Part shown: positions 10,906-22,995 of the stretch, piece by piece
Position numbering within the stretch: the stretch's first letter is position 1
Layout: every line of letters begins with the position of its first letter
NCBI GenBank assembly: GCA_949361645.1
Contig: OX442418.1
Span: 186,001 to 250,000 of the forward strand
Reading direction: 5' to 3'
Source: Spongilla lacustris
Lineage: Eukaryota > Porifera > Demospongiae > Spongillida > Spongillidae
DNA length: 64,000 bases
The notes under the pieces: generated by a model
Told to the model about the DNA's origin: nothing
Seen by the model: only the letters and a program-made list of their open reading frames with translations
The model's database searches: none
Made by a program: the position numbers and the translations under genes

Positions 10906-12767
10906 GCAACTATGCCCACGCTCATAGCTGGAGCGCTATATATGCACATAAAGCCCACACTACACATCACACTCCCAAAGAGCAGAGCGACAGGTGAAGT
11001 TTAGGCACCAGCAGTCATGCAGCCTCCATTTCACCATCGTGAGTTTGGAAACTAAGTGCAATCAAAGTGATATATGATTGGGAGTTACGCAACATATATA
11101 CATGCAAGTCACGTCGGTTATTGCATGACCATTTCAAATAATTATGAAATAGAGAAATTGTCCATGCTGATGACGAATATCTAAGTACCTCCAAATGAAG
11201 AAACACAAAATAGGTTACTTCGAGTACAACAAATCCACTAATCGATTATTCCAAGTAATGACAAATAACTATTCGAACGGATAGGTTTTTGCGAATATCC
11301 GAAAAACCCGAATAACCCATAAACCGGTTACACCCCCTAGTTAGTGCAACGATTATTGGCCTAAACCTCTTAACAAATAAACGCTTCATCATATTATAGT
11401 GTCTATTACGTGAAAGTGTGGTGAAACAGCCATTACCCTTCTACTGCTAAGCCTGTTATTTTTCCATGCAGCATTGTACATGTACAACTTGTTATGTGTG
11501 TCCCTACACTACCATGTTCGTGGTCCCCAACTGAAAGTGGCAGCCTAACTAGCCAACAACAGGCTTTATCCATTTTGATTACACATGGAACCGAAATTTA
11601 CAATTTTAAACCTCAAGTACATGCATATAAACAAAAGGCATCGTTTAACTGATTTACATGTAGCATTGTGTAATTTCATAGAATAGCCGTTTAGAGGCCA
11701 CCCTTATACTCCCTTAGAACCTTAGAACACTATCCTTGGGGTCATAAAAGGAGACATGAGCATGCAATCAAATTAATCAGCATTGACTTAAGAGTTGTCA
11801 GGTATAGCCACATAAATGTGTATCTGCATAAAATATGGCATGAGCCAGGCTGCACTCATTAAAAGCATTTCTAATGCTATTCAGAGCCTTTTTTCTATGA
11901 CACGGCAAAATCACTCTACATGGCACTATGGGTCTTCACTCAGTAGACTAGTGTATCTAGATGGCTGTGCTTGTAATGAATATACCCTGTGCAATTTATA
12001 CGTAAATGCAGGCTTGCATATAAATCTCTAAGAAATTATACTGCTGTAACTTAGAGTGAGAAGACCTCTGAGGCCCGATGTGTACTTACTGTGGGATTTA
12101 ATATAATGGCTTCCATAATCAATAGCGTTGGCAGGCTTATACCTGACTTTGGTAATATTTGTAAGTATCAGGGATTAAGTGTATGCATTATAGCTGCTTG
12201 TGAAGAAATCTTTATTTATTTTTTAAACTCAATTTCATTTCACAATATGACACACTGCTGCCAGATCATGAACCAAATCTACATATTAAAAATTTCATTC
12301 AAATAAAATTGGAGATGTAGCATTTGTAGACATGCACCAATTGAGTAAAAAGTAAAGAAACAAGGAATTATGGAAATTATACATTCGTTAATTTATAACA
12401 TACCTACATTTAGCAATTTCAGGCAGGTAGATTTGTTAAATAATGTAGGACCTCTGTAATATTTATAAATTACATGTAATGAATGTATAATCTCCGTATT
12501 TCGTTACCTTTTCTCAATTCGCATGATTTCTGAATGTTTGGTCCATACTCTAGCACGCAGAAGTCCCTATCGGCATGCGTTGCATGATTTATTTATCATC
12601 TAACTGACTTTTCAATCCATGCACATATGCGTGGGCATACCGCAGTAGTATCGCCGTGCCACACCCTCGCGCAGAAGCTTTGGCACGTTGTATTATAAAT
12701 GTAGACTTAAAACACAAACTTTGTTTTACAGTATTTTCCAAAACTAAAATGTCTGTGTATTGTTAAC
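10906..12767. other. No gene seen
   Basis: AT-rich DNA with short frames only. Near 11,320-11,340 the sequence CGGTTACACCCCCTA resembles the end of the 19.77-19.89 kb dispersed repeat (GGTTACACACCCTA) and may be a transposon terminus. Confidence 0.4.
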
Positions 12768-12885
12768 CCCTGAGAACCACGCAAGGTTTTACCTGATGGC
12801 GCCAATTTTGTCTCATCAAAATTCAGTTTTGTTTAAACTGCCTTACCACAGCTGCCATGACGATCGACTGAGCAGATAGTGTTTC
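12768..12885 (+). repeat. Dispersed repeat shared with 56.93-57.05 kb
   Basis: The segment shares CAAGGTTTT, GTCTCATCAAAATTC, GTTTTGTTTA, AAACTG and AGCTGCCA, in order and at similar spacing, with 56,930-57,045 inside intron 6 of the ANKRD gene. A nearby AAAGAAGCATC stretch (12,970) is matched in inverted orientation near 57,219. Probably two copies of one non-autonomous element. Confidence 0.55.
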
Positions 12886-14029
12886 CTTATTTGGGGACGT
12901 GCGCACGTTTTGTTTTGTTTTTGTGCATCATTCGTTAAAAGACTGTCAAAGTACTAGTATTGTCATGAGCCGTTAAAGAAGCATCGGCGCCGCATACATT
13001 CGCACCTCTTCGAGCTGCAGAAAAACGTCGTATACAGTAGTGCTCAGACATTCAACAATACGGTCATTGTGTACTATATGTAAACTGTAGTTATCTGATG
13101 TTAGGCTGACATGGGTACGTGTAGCAAGTTCTAAGAAAACGTATGTTTTAAAGCACACACTATACATGCAGCACCTATACACGGGTCTGCTCTCATTGAA
13201 CGCGTGGAAATTAGGCCCTACGCCCAGAAATTTTTAAATGGTTTCGAAGCCCCATAGCAACGGACTTGACAACCGATGTCCTTAGGAACGTGCTTTGTAG
13301 AATGTACAAGAAATGTAGTAAGCAGTTTAACGCTGCACCACAAGTTACAAGCACCTTTGACCCTTTTATATAGCAGAAATCAAATTGCCTTATCTTATGA
13401 ACCGTTGGCTTTTGCGCTCGAAAGCAAAGGTACTCCTTGCGGGGAACGGTGACCTCGTGGATTCCATAAACGATACTGACGCTCGGACAAAAGAACTGAG
13501 CAAAAAACAACTATTGTGATAAATTAAGTAGAATGTCCTATTTGTTTTTAGTAAAAGCTAGTGCTAACGAATTTTCTGAAATGGTTTTAAAGCCTCTTGA
13601 AATCGGCCATTTTCTTCGTACTGTAGGCCTATGTACGGATATGCATGCATCAGTATGTATTGATCTAACAGAATTGCTACTAATTAAAATTGGTTTCCTA
13701 ACGTATTGTCACATGCCATAGATAGCCCAATGGAGCTTTACATATCTGTGGTACTGAGTAGCATGCATACACTGTATACACACATTAATGATGAGCAGGG
13801 CTAGGATTGTGTCAGCTTTTGACTCCTCGTTGGAGGGGGGAATGGCAGCAACCAATTGTGGCTCTTATCTTAAAAAAAATGGTCTTTATCAATGCATTGC
13901 AGTTGCTTCACTTTGAATAAATCGACTCAGCACCCTCTTCTCCAAAATAGACCTAAACAAACATATGGGTAGCATTTGCCCATTGGGCTATTCCAGTATA
14001 TAAGTGTATACCCCTGCTGATGACATAAA
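12886..14029. other. No gene established
   Basis: Includes a 99-codon minus-strand ORF (13,211-13,510) and a 62-codon plus-strand ORF (13,533-13,721), neither with a recognisable domain. Nothing else stands out. Confidence 0.4.
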
Positions 14030-14600
14030 TTTGTGTCCTGGGGGTTATGTTCGATATTATAATCCATGTAATGATATAAATCATGACCTGGGGGGGAGTT
14101 ATTATCCTAGTCTTGGGGGGGGGGTGGGGGTGGGGGGTATGAGTCATGCCCAGGGGGGGGGGGGGGGGTGATGGTGCTATAAATCTTGTCCTGGGGGATG
14201 AGTGGGGGTGGTATACGTCATGTCTAGGGAGGCGCTATAAATCTTGACCTGGGGTGGGGTGGGGGGGTGATATAAGTCATGTCCAGGGGGGGGGGGGGGG
14301 GCTATAAATCTTGTCCTGGGGGGGAGGTGGGGGTGAATGGTATTAATCATGCCTTGGGGGGAGTTATAATCCATGTAGCTATAAAATATGTCCGGGGGGG
14401 GGGGGGGGGGGGGCATAAATCATGTCTTGGGGGAAGTTTTAATCCATGTATTGGGTATTGGGGGTGGGGGTGGGGAATGATATAAGTAATGTCCAGGGGG
14501 GGGGGGGGGGGCACTATAAATCTTGTCCTGGGGGGGGGGGGGGGGTGAGTGTGTGAATGGTATAAATCATGTCCTGCGGGAACTACAAATCATATCCTGG
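14030..14600 (+). repeat. G-run minisatellite array
   Basis: About ten degenerate copies of an ATAAATC(A/T)TG(A/T)CCTGGGGGG unit, each ending in 6-20 G, at irregular 40-60-bp spacing. All G runs are on the plus strand, so this strand could form many G-quadruplexes. The proline- or glycine-rich ORFs here are products of the repeat. Confidence 0.8.
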
Positions 14601-15944
14601 GTGTAGTGTACTGAGACATACTGCAGTCCTGAGGGATGTGGTGTGATGTGTGACTGTCCAGTAATATATCTGTCTTGAGGGAGGGTATAATTAGTATCTG
14701 TGTCCAACGGGGTTACTTTATAAATAACATCATCAGTAGGGGTGTACACTTCTTAACTGGAATAGCCCATTGTGTGGCATGCATGGTCTTCCAGTGTATG
14801 CATTTGGAGGGCAGTTTTCACCATGCACCTGTTGCTGCTACCCACTTGCATTGGTGCATACCAGTGCGTTGCATTGGAGATCAGGGGGCTGTGTCAGAAG
14901 GCAGGAACACAGCTGACTGACACTTCAGCTGGTTGAAAATAGTCTGGATTGCAAGAGGTGGACAATGATCATGAGAGAAGAATGGAGGTGGGGCAATCTT
15001 CCAAAGTGCTATGAACCTATTGGGTGTGACTCGGACCTTTGGTTGGCAGTCTCTGCCAACAGATGACCTCCTCACATGTCCTCGAAGTGCGCACACACCT
15101 GCATAATGATTGTGTGTATTATGAAGTCATAGCAGTTATTTATTCATTTACCTTGCATGCATTCTTCATTGGTATGTATTTGCCACTGAAATGGCGTTAT
15201 ACAACACCTGTGATGTATCTCCTTTGTCAAAGGACTAGATACAGAAACGTCGAGTATGCATGCTGATATCAACAGTTGAGGCGGTGAGGCCAAAAGCAAT
15301 AAGCAAATTATCTGCAATGTTTTGCAATCATAGCTGCATGGCTATTTGCTTTTATTTGCGCATTTTAGCCATTGCCCACACATTCTGCAGTGCTTGGGCT
15401 CTTGGTGCATGTGGTAATCCATTCCTGTATATAACATGTACATACATATATATCGAGAATCGTATCGATTATTCATGACTGAAATACGATCGCATTGTTT
15501 GGGACGACAGAAAATTCGTTACTACTTAAGGAGTGAGAATTCTAACAGCCACATCATCTCTCTTACTCATCGGTGTTGTAGGCTTACCTTGTGGATTAGT
15601 GCACGAAGTCCACTGTACTGAATTTAGTACCCACCCCTCCAAAATGATTGCCGCGTGGCGTTCTGTAAACACCTTGCGCATACCATTGCCGTATGACGTG
15701 GAGTGTGTATGTAAAGTCTTGAAAACATAAAAATGAGTGTGGTGTTTGAATCCTTTTTCATATTTTGATTTGCTGGTTTTACTGAGGTGTTACAAGCTTC
15801 GAAACACGGGTACTCAGTAATGAGGTGTTTCTTTTCAATTACGGACATACATACCGTACGTCCTTATTGTAAAACCTAGTTTCCAGCCGCATACAGCCGT
15901 GTATATGTAGAGATCGGTTATGGTGGTGATGGCATGGGCCTTTT
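14601..15944. other. No gene seen
   Basis: Short frames only. The end near 15,870-15,890 (AACCTAGTTTCCAGCCGCA) recurs near 41,445-41,465 (AACCTAGTGTCCAGCCGCA), suggesting another dispersed element boundary. Confidence 0.35.
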
Positions 15945-16980
15945 GGGCCTCAAGGATTAGTACTGATGCCATAAACTTTACAATCAATTACATTATAGGA
16001 GGTGGGTGGAGTGTGCTTTGGGCCTGATGGCCTTTGGCTAGTGGTAGAGGCATTTAATAAGTCTGATGCATAAAGTCCTGGTACTTTTGTTGTTCTAGGG
16101 TTCAATATCAAGAGCTGTTTTAAAAGTCTGTTTGGGACTGTTTCTATGGAGATGAGACGACGTGTTACTTCGAGGACACTCCAGTATCTATTTTTTGTAC
16201 TGAGGGTCCAGGAACCCAATGCTGAGAATGACAATCCAGAGTGCTCAACCCCTCCAAGTACCCATCCACCTCAGGTTCAGCGAATTTACTCAAAAACCGG
16301 AGTTTTTACCCTAGGTTCCACTCTACCAGGCAAGATGTCAGCTGGTCTGGAGAGGACATGCATGCACTTCTTCATCAAGTGGTCCAAAGCTGACCAAATG
16401 GCGAGCGTACCAAAGGCAGGCATATGTGTCCAGCTCTGGCAATGGAGGTCTACAGAGAATGCTACTGCTGTTCCACTCACTCCTCACCCCTCTTCCAGTT
16501 CAAAGATAGGAGGCCACTCACATCTAAGAGCTTCCGCTCCACCTTTCTATCCCTGGTATGGTGGAGCAATGTGGCTACAATCCAGCCAAATACAACACTC
16601 ATATTGGTGCAGCCATGTACAGTAGCCACCAGAGCAGGCCTTCCCACTGAACCATTCAGAAGCTCAGAAGATGGCGAAATAAAGCGTACCAGACATATGT
16701 ATTGGTGCAGCCATAGTACATGTAAACTCATTCCTAACTAGTAATAGCAGAAGAAGACAAATTGTGTATGTTTTTAAAATGCATATTACATGTACCTATG
16801 TTCGCAATAACCCCACACTGTGTGCAGAGACAGGGGTTTTGGGGGCCGTTTGAGCCTGATGCCAGTACAGCAAGCATTAGTCTTGATGCCATAACATGGG
16901 AGGGAGGTGCTGTGGAGTGTGCTTTAAGCCTGATGCGGAGGCTTGTAGTGGTAGACAGCTCAACGCTCCGATGTGTAGAC
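15945..16980. repeat. Duplicated coding-like segment pair
   Basis: 15,945-16,060 and 16,845-16,970 are related. Both contain GATGCCATAA, a GGAGGTG stretch, GGAGTGTGCTTT(G/A)(G/A)GCCTGATG and a TAGTGGTAGA stretch in order. The minus-strand translations share a (L)R(P/L)KAHST-like peptide, so both may derive from one coding sequence. The plus ORF at 16,146-16,625 (159 codons) lies between them with no recognised domain. A decayed gene family or a transposon are both possible. Confidence 0.4.
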
Positions 16981-18888
16981 ATAAAGCTTTCCTTAATGAA
17001 GTATTGGGATAGCGCTATTCCATTGACGAAACCCCCGAAGGTGCTTTGCAGCTTACAAATTAAAGTGCTTTATGTGTAGTACAGTAGTGACGCTCTAGCC
17101 ACACACATGCAGACAAAGATTAAAAATACGGTACATGCAGACTTGATGTTAATCTATCTACATGTAGGTAAGGCTGAGAAGCCTACATAGGTTGTAGGCT
17201 AGCTGTGTTCCTTATGTTTCACAGGACGGAGAAAAAAAAAGTACTGGAAAGTGCTAACGAATCAACTTTTCCTGCGTAACACTATTTACAATAAACTTAA
17301 AGTGAAAACAACCACTATGTAGGTCAAAAGTGTCAATGGCGACACCATGTATATAATAAATAATAGCCTTCACCATAATGCGGGTGTGTCCCTCTGGCAG
17401 TTGAGACAAATGGGAATCGAGGGAAGAAGGAGGCTAGGGACAAAGGTTTCTGCCAAGATGTGGCTTACATTGACACATCAAAATTGAACCTTGTTAATAA
17501 TCTTCAGCAGAATTAACTTATTGTGCACATTTATTCACCTTTATTTTACAATTATATTAATAATTCGGGCAGATGACGCAAGATATTATGCAATGACATA
17601 TGTTTATGAATAAATTATGCATGGTAAAAATTAATTTTTTGTCTAAAGAATGGTTAACGGAATACTTTTGGAACTTACATAGATCATAATCAGACCGATT
17701 TATAGTACATGATAAACATGTTTAAAATTCTATTTGAAAAAAATTGCAACATGACCACCGATGTATGGGCGATTTCTCAATGTGATTGTCAAGCATAACT
17801 CCCCTTATGAAAATAATAAAACAAATCCTACTCAGCAGTAGGTTTCAAACTTGTTGGTTGTAATGCTTTCAAGTGTGGGAACGAGTGAGCGTTATCTCTG
17901 CTGTCTAAACTTTTTACGCATCGGGGTCTATACTGGTACAGGTAATATCAGCTGCTACATGGTTCATAATATTATCTCTGGTTTGTGCACTTGTGGCATC
18001 TTCAACCTTAAGGGATTACATTTCAGTGCAACAAAAGCTTTCACAATGTTTTTGCAGTTTCACTACTTTGTACCAGGGGGAGTGGAGGGTAGTTTTGCTA
18101 CATTGTATAGGTTTTCGACAGCTCTATCCAAATATGCTTGCTAAAGTCCAATTGATTCTATGGTACATGTACATTGGCATTAGTTGGATCGGGTGTTTCG
18201 CTAATCATATGCCAGCACTTCAAATCCTACATAGAACCTAATGTATGTTCCGACAGATCAATTGAATTTACAGAGCAACCCAATTTTAATGAAGGAAGAT
18301 GTGGTGGTCACACCTATTGCTATTATCCCAAGAAATTCACTCAGTTCATCGTCAGGAAAATGGACTTGTGTAGAGTAATAAGCTAGAAGATAACCTTTTG
18401 CTGGTATCACTACATATATATTAAAACTAAATAACATTGTCTATGGACTGAACAATAATTATCATCCATGGCTGGTGTTACTCTAAAACTGTTGTGTTCT
18501 TGGATTTGAACATGGGACTTGCGGTTACAGCATGGATAGAACTGATTACAATGAAAAGGTTTTTATAACTTATTTGAATTGTAACCTATATACCACAAGC
18601 AAAGAACATCTTGCAGGGAGCATGGAAGCCCAGTTGAAATTAGAATCATTTGGCCAGTCCCTTCAAAATTAAGTGCATACATGGACATCCATTCTAACAA
18701 CAAGAATGACTTTGCCTCCATCTCCACTGCTGCTTTGTGCATTCGCTCAACCCAAATTTTATTCTTAGAGGGAGAACAACTGCGGGTTATGCTGCAGCTC
18801 ATATGGAAGAGATAAAGATGGAAAAGAATTAATAATCCAAAATGTAATGAACTTGGGTGGGAGTGCATTCCCCTGGCTGTAGAAACTT
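16981..18888. other. No gene established
   Basis: Contains plus frames at 17,851-18,386 and a 101-codon minus frame at 18,563-18,868 that looks mildly coding-like but shows no known motif. There are no splice-supported exons. Confidence 0.35.
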
Positions 18889-19145
18889 ATGGTGCTGCAA
18901 AAAGCAAGGAAACAAGGTACAGTATGTTACAGTGAGGTTTGGTAGGATCCTACAACTATACAGTCCTACATTCTAAACAGGCTAAGCCACTTCTTCATTT
19001 GCAAATTCAGGACTGTTAGTTGTAGGATCCTACCAAACCTCACTGTAGCATACTGAACCTTATTTCCTTGCTTTTTGCACCACCAATCCTACATACCACC
19101 AATCACTTTCTTGATAGAGAAGTTTTTGATTTACTTGTTTATTTA
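18889..19145. mobile_element. Foldback MITE, family A copy 1
   Basis: The arms about 18,889-18,968 and 19,008-19,086 are inverted complements (GCAAAAAGCAAGGAAACAAGG, GTGAGGTTTGGTAGGATCC and partners). The right side continues into CACCACCAATCCTACATACC...TAGAGAAGTTTTT, homologous to the right end of the copy at 40.3 kb. The outer left end is truncated. No coding capacity. Confidence 0.8.
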
Positions 19146-19385
19146 TACGTATCAAGATCAGAAACCATTAACCAATTGTACGATAAATTTCAATTATTGC
19201 ATGTACGGGTTGTCAAGTAATTTGCGCAAACTAGCGAACATATATCGCCTTCTTCACGATGATGGACAGCAAATCCAAGGAAACTTAGTACAGACAACGA
19301 GCTTATTTCCTACATCAATCTCTCTGAGCTGATATCGCCGTGATCACACTTATTACTAGTATTTTCGAAACTCGCAATGGTGAAA

Positions 19386-19411
19386 TCATAGATATTAGAC
19401 TAATATCTATG
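19386..19411. repeat. Small hairpin repeat
   Basis: ATAGATATTAGACTAATATCTAT is a near-perfect palindrome (halves ATAGATATTAG and TAATATCTAT). Related hairpins occur at 9,864-9,886 and 35,337-35,366 (CCATAGATATTG ... CCAATATCTATGG). Confidence 0.5.
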
Positions 19412-19569
19412 GTGAAATGGAGGCTGCATGCCAGTAGTGCATAAACTTCATCTGTGATTCTACTCTTTGAGCATCAGGTGCGATTTGTAGGTAGACCTCA
19501 GTGTCGCCATGCTAAGGATGGGCCACACCCAACTAGGTATGTAGTTATGTGCTGAAAGTTGGTCAAGCA

Positions 19570-19705
19570 ATGTAGGCCTATGTAAGTAGCTGTGGTTGTG
19601 TGCTTAGGTATCTGGTGTTATGGGGGTATCTGTGGTTGTGTGGGAGGGTTTCTGGTGTGATGTATAGTGTGCATGTAGGTAGCTGTGGTTGTGTGCTGAG
19701 GGTAT
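19570..19705. repeat. Short tandem repeat
   Basis: About three imperfect copies of a GTAGCTGTGGTTGTGTGCT-GAGGTATCTGGTGTTATG unit. Confidence 0.5.
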
Positions 19706-19765
19706 GTAAACCACAACTCAGTGAGCAGAAACCTGAATAACCTAGGTATTCGGCTGGCAAACCTA

Positions 19766-19890
19766 TATGGAAAAATCAGTATTTGGAAAAATCGATTTTC
19801 AGATCCAGAAAAAACCAGACAAATCGATTAGTGTTTTAGAAGTATTCGAAAAAATCAATTTTCATTTTCCAAAGGAGGTTACACACCCTA
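19766..19890 (+). repeat. Dispersed repeat, copy 2
   Basis: Homologous to the reverse complement of 1,009-1,125 and ending GGTTACACACCCTAA, which looks like a transposon terminus. Non-coding. Confidence 0.6.
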
Positions 19891-20041
19891 ACCCATCTGC
19901 TGTTGTGAAATGGATCTGGGCACAAGTGTAATATGTACCCTAATGGTATGGTATTCACTGCCTCATACTCACATACACTGGCTGCATGCACGTGAGAACT
20001 ACAGTAAAGGATCCACATTATCTCTATGACACATGTTTTAC

Positions 20042-20140
20042 CTCATCAGTAGCATCGACATTAACCCCTCCTGATAGCAGCCTTATGACATCATCAGTAT
20101 TGCCATCTATTGCTGCATCTCTCAGTTTCTCTCCTAGTTC
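20042..20140 (-). CDS. Ankyrin-array cap-type exon
   Basis: A 99-bp phase-0 exon (acceptor CACTGTAG, donor GAG|GTAAAA) encodes 33 residues beginning ELGEKLRDAAIDGNTDDV and ending GGVNVDATDE. It is a paralogue of the exon at 23,721-23,819 and differs from the GHVECVKVLL class, resembling an N-terminal ankyrin cap. On the minus strand it lies downstream of three repeat exons, so it may start a second gene or a second array block of the same gene. Confidence 0.75.
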
Positions 20141-20344
20141 CTACAGTGATATCAACTTTTTATACAGACTCACCACTCCCACACTTGTGGAGGAGCATTG
20201 GATCAGTGCTCTCCAAATACACTTTATTTAGACTAGGGTAAAATCAGAAGGAAACTAATGGACCTTTTGTGACAGATCACAAGGTGATATCTGGTGTTGT
20301 GTACCCGGCATTTTTTACATCTGTCACTATAACAATCAGGCTCA

Positions 20345-20545
20345 TTTCATCCCACTCGGCTGGTGACCTTTTGAATAACAGTAGCTGTCACATAACATTG
20401 CCATCTGAAAATCAAACATTACTGCTGTTGTTATACTTTCACTAGGCATTGTATCTATCAAGTTCTGATCTTTTATGAAAAGGGTCACTTCTAAAAGTAC
20501 ACTGTCAATCAAAGAAGTTACGCTAGCAGAGGTTACACTTTTCAC
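20345..20545 (-). CDS. Possible exon within the ankyrin cluster
   Basis: An open minus-strand stretch encodes KSVTSASVTSLIDSVLLEV and similar non-repetitive residues. No ankyrin motif and no convincing splice sites were found. It lies between ankyrin exons and could be a spacer exon or chance; no function is proposed. Confidence 0.2.
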
Positions 20546-20677
20546 ATCTCACATAGTTCCCAAAATGCATACACATTCACTCAACCTGCTCTAACAGTCC
20601 CACCCTCAAGACTCTACACAAAGATCATCTCAACACACAAGGGAACATGTTAGCAACAAACATGAAAATGAACTCAC

Positions 20678-20776
20678 CTTATCCTGGAGTTTGGCCTGGG
20701 CACCTATATCCAACAGTACTTTCACACATTCTACATGACCACCCAATAATGCTGCCATCAATGCAATGGATACATC
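20678..20776 (-). CDS. Ankyrin-repeat exon
   Basis: A 99-bp phase-0 exon (acceptor TTACAG|GAT, donor GATAAG|GTGAGT) encodes a 33-residue repeat starting DVSIALMAALLGGHVECVKV. The usual GRT start of the repeat has drifted to VSI and TPLM/TALM to IALM, so this copy may be under weaker constraint. Confidence 0.8.
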
Positions 20777-21053
20777 CTGTAAGGAGATGCATATTAGAGG
20801 TGAGGTACCATACTATTTTGAGATGGCACGAGGGGGAGGAGCTAGAAGGCAGGGGAGCTGAGCATAGGCTAAAAAGAACCAACAGCAAGGCACTGCATTC
20901 TGGCAATCACAAACATAAATTAGTTAGCATCTGTAACCCAACTGCCTGCATTGTAATCCTTACATATGGCACAAGCAATATTACATGTACTATGGAGGAT
21001 TTTTCAAGTCACCTGATCAGACATTGGTCTGGTCTGGAACTGCACACACTTAC

Positions 21054-21146
21054 CTGGCGGTTGGCTTCGGCACCCCAATACAACAGTACTTTCACACATT
21101 CAACATGACCACATCCAGATGCAAACCACAGTGAGACCACTCCATT
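21054..21146 (-). CDS. Ankyrin-repeat exon, divergent
   Basis: An open phase-0 segment of 93 bp (31 codons; acceptor TTACAG, donor CAG|GTAAGT) starts NGVVSLWFASGCGHVECVKV. It has lost the TPLH/TALM core turn and the last two codons seen in sister exons. The downstream intron begins with a GGTCTGGAACTGCACACAC-type stretch shared with 22.48 and 0.41 kb. Confidence 0.7.
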
Positions 21147-22364
21147 CTGTAAGAAGGAAGCCATATCACAGTTGTACATGTAACAGAAAAAGAGGGGTTT
21201 GGCCATTGTATGAGAGGTGTAGTCGAGGGAGAGGCCATGGTAGGAGGAGGCATAGATTGAGACAAGGGAGCTGGGCATGGCTACTGATAGGCAAGCTAGG
21301 ACCCCAGCAAGGTATGGAATGAACCATGCACCATATGACAAAAAAGCAATGCACCAACATAACCACACACCTAAATTTAACAGAGTGGATAACAGGTGTC
21401 GCATAGCAAATTGTGACGTATTAATAGCTATTTGGGAACAGTTTTTTAAATGTGCCTTTCATTTCTAACTTTGTCATCCAGCACCACAATAAGATCAGGG
21501 ATATTGGTGGTGACCTAGCTTCAAGAACATTGGCAGTGCAGGAGGCAACAAAGCTAATATGCAATGCTTTATTTGATGAACATGGGTAGGATTAACAAAG
21601 ATGCCTCATCACATTCTAACTGACCGTGGCTGTCTTTTGCTACAGTCAAGACAAAGACTAAATATGTTGAGGCAGCACATCAAGCAAATTTCACTTTGTA
21701 TTTCATGTCATTGATGGTGCATTTGGTCAAGAAGCCAACAAATTGCCATAAAACAGAGGAAATCTAATGGAGAAACTACAGGGTGGCTGAGAACAAGTAT
21801 GGCCTTTGCTGTTATAAGACTAATCTTTGTCTCACAGGACCTAGAACAAAATGGAGGAGTCAAGTGCATGTTATTATCAGCCACTTTTTTGCCACATGAA
21901 GTCATTATTGCATACTTGCACCCACGTGTTCCAATTCAGTTGCATACTACCATTCTCATGACATTTGCTTGAAGCATGAACAAACTTCAATCTGTTCTTA
22001 AGCATGTACCTTACTAATGCTGTTTATTCTGTTGCATTATTCTCTCTTTGGTATTATTAAGATGAACCCCTGCATTAACTAGTCATGCCGCTAATTAGTG
22101 ACTAAAGCAGCAAGAAATAACTTAGCATTCCTTTTGACAGAGGAAGATGATATAAGAGACTGTTTCTTGCCTTCTTTGTGTTAAAACACAGTGGGTAAGT
22201 ACATGTAGATTATTGTGCCCTGATTTTGGCACAATGAAGCTTTTTTTAGAATTCATACATGGAATAGAAAAGATACAACAGTTGTGTGTGTTAAATGCAT
22301 TTTAAAGGATTATTCCAAATTTGCCAAAGGGAGATGGCAATGATATGGCAAGGGGGGAAAAAAT

Positions 22365-22367
22365 TCC

Positions 22368-22398
<31 letters not shown>
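22365..22398. repeat. Poly-C tract
   Basis: A run of about 30 C in the intron downstream of the 22.5-kb ankyrin exon. Its length is likely unreliable. Confidence 0.8.
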
Positions 22399-22399
<1 letters not shown>

Positions 22400-22507
22400 A
22401 TGAAACCCTGATGCCACAGTCCAACAGCCCAACCCCCAACACTTTTTACACAGTTCACTCTCACAGTCTCAGCAGCAGACATTGGTCTGGTCTGGAATGG
22501 CACTCAC

Positions 22508-22606
22508 TTTATCCCGTTGGTTGGCCTGGGCACCCTTATCCAACAGCACTTTCACACACTCAACATGACCACGTCCTGAGGCCCACATCAATGCAGTCCT
22601 TCCATC
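22508..22606 (-). CDS. Ankyrin-repeat exon, best-preserved copy
   Basis: A 99-bp exon, phase 0 at both ends (acceptor TTACAG|GAT, donor GATAAA|GTGAGT), encodes exactly one 33-residue ankyrin repeat: DGRTALMWASGRGHVECV, then KVLLDKGAQANQRDK. All consensus positions (TALM, GH, V..LL, GA..N) are present. Because each exon is a symmetrical 99-bp unit, exons can be duplicated or skipped without changing frame. Confidence 0.85.
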
Positions 22607-22962
22607 CTGTAAGGAGGAAGTCACTATAAGAACAAAGTCAAATGTAGATGTGCAAGCATGAACAATAACAAATATAGGGGTGGAATGAGCTTTGAGGGAT
22701 CTTAGGCCATGGAGGTAGTACATTAAACTCTCACATTGGGTCTGGGGCCTGAGTCTCAGATGCACATTCTAAACTGTATGGTTTCAAATCAACTCCAACA
22801 TTATAGAAACAGCCATTACAACTCCTAGCTGTATAGCAGAATGGCAATTGCAGTATAATGGGAGGGTTTTAACTTGCCCTATCCCTAGGGGTCTGCATCA
22901 CAATGATGACAAGTCTTCAATATACCCATACCGTTTTCCTAGCCACTATGTCAAAACTGAAC

Positions 22963-22995
22963 TCACCTTATCCTAGATGTTGATAAGCACTTAGT
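22963..22995 (-). pseudogene. Relic of an ankyrin exon
   Basis: The minus strand reads an ATCTAGGATAAG|GTGAGTTCA stretch, closely matching the 3' end and donor of the exon at 20,678 (CTCCAGGATAAG|GTGAGTTCA). A TAG stop and an internal deletion remove the repeat body. It is evidence of past exon duplication and decay in the cluster. Confidence 0.55.

Noticed and set aside
16146..16741. 159-codon ORF as a real gene
   Set aside because: No domain, no clear splice or promoter signals, and low-complexity Ser/Pro content; kept only as part of a duplicated segment.
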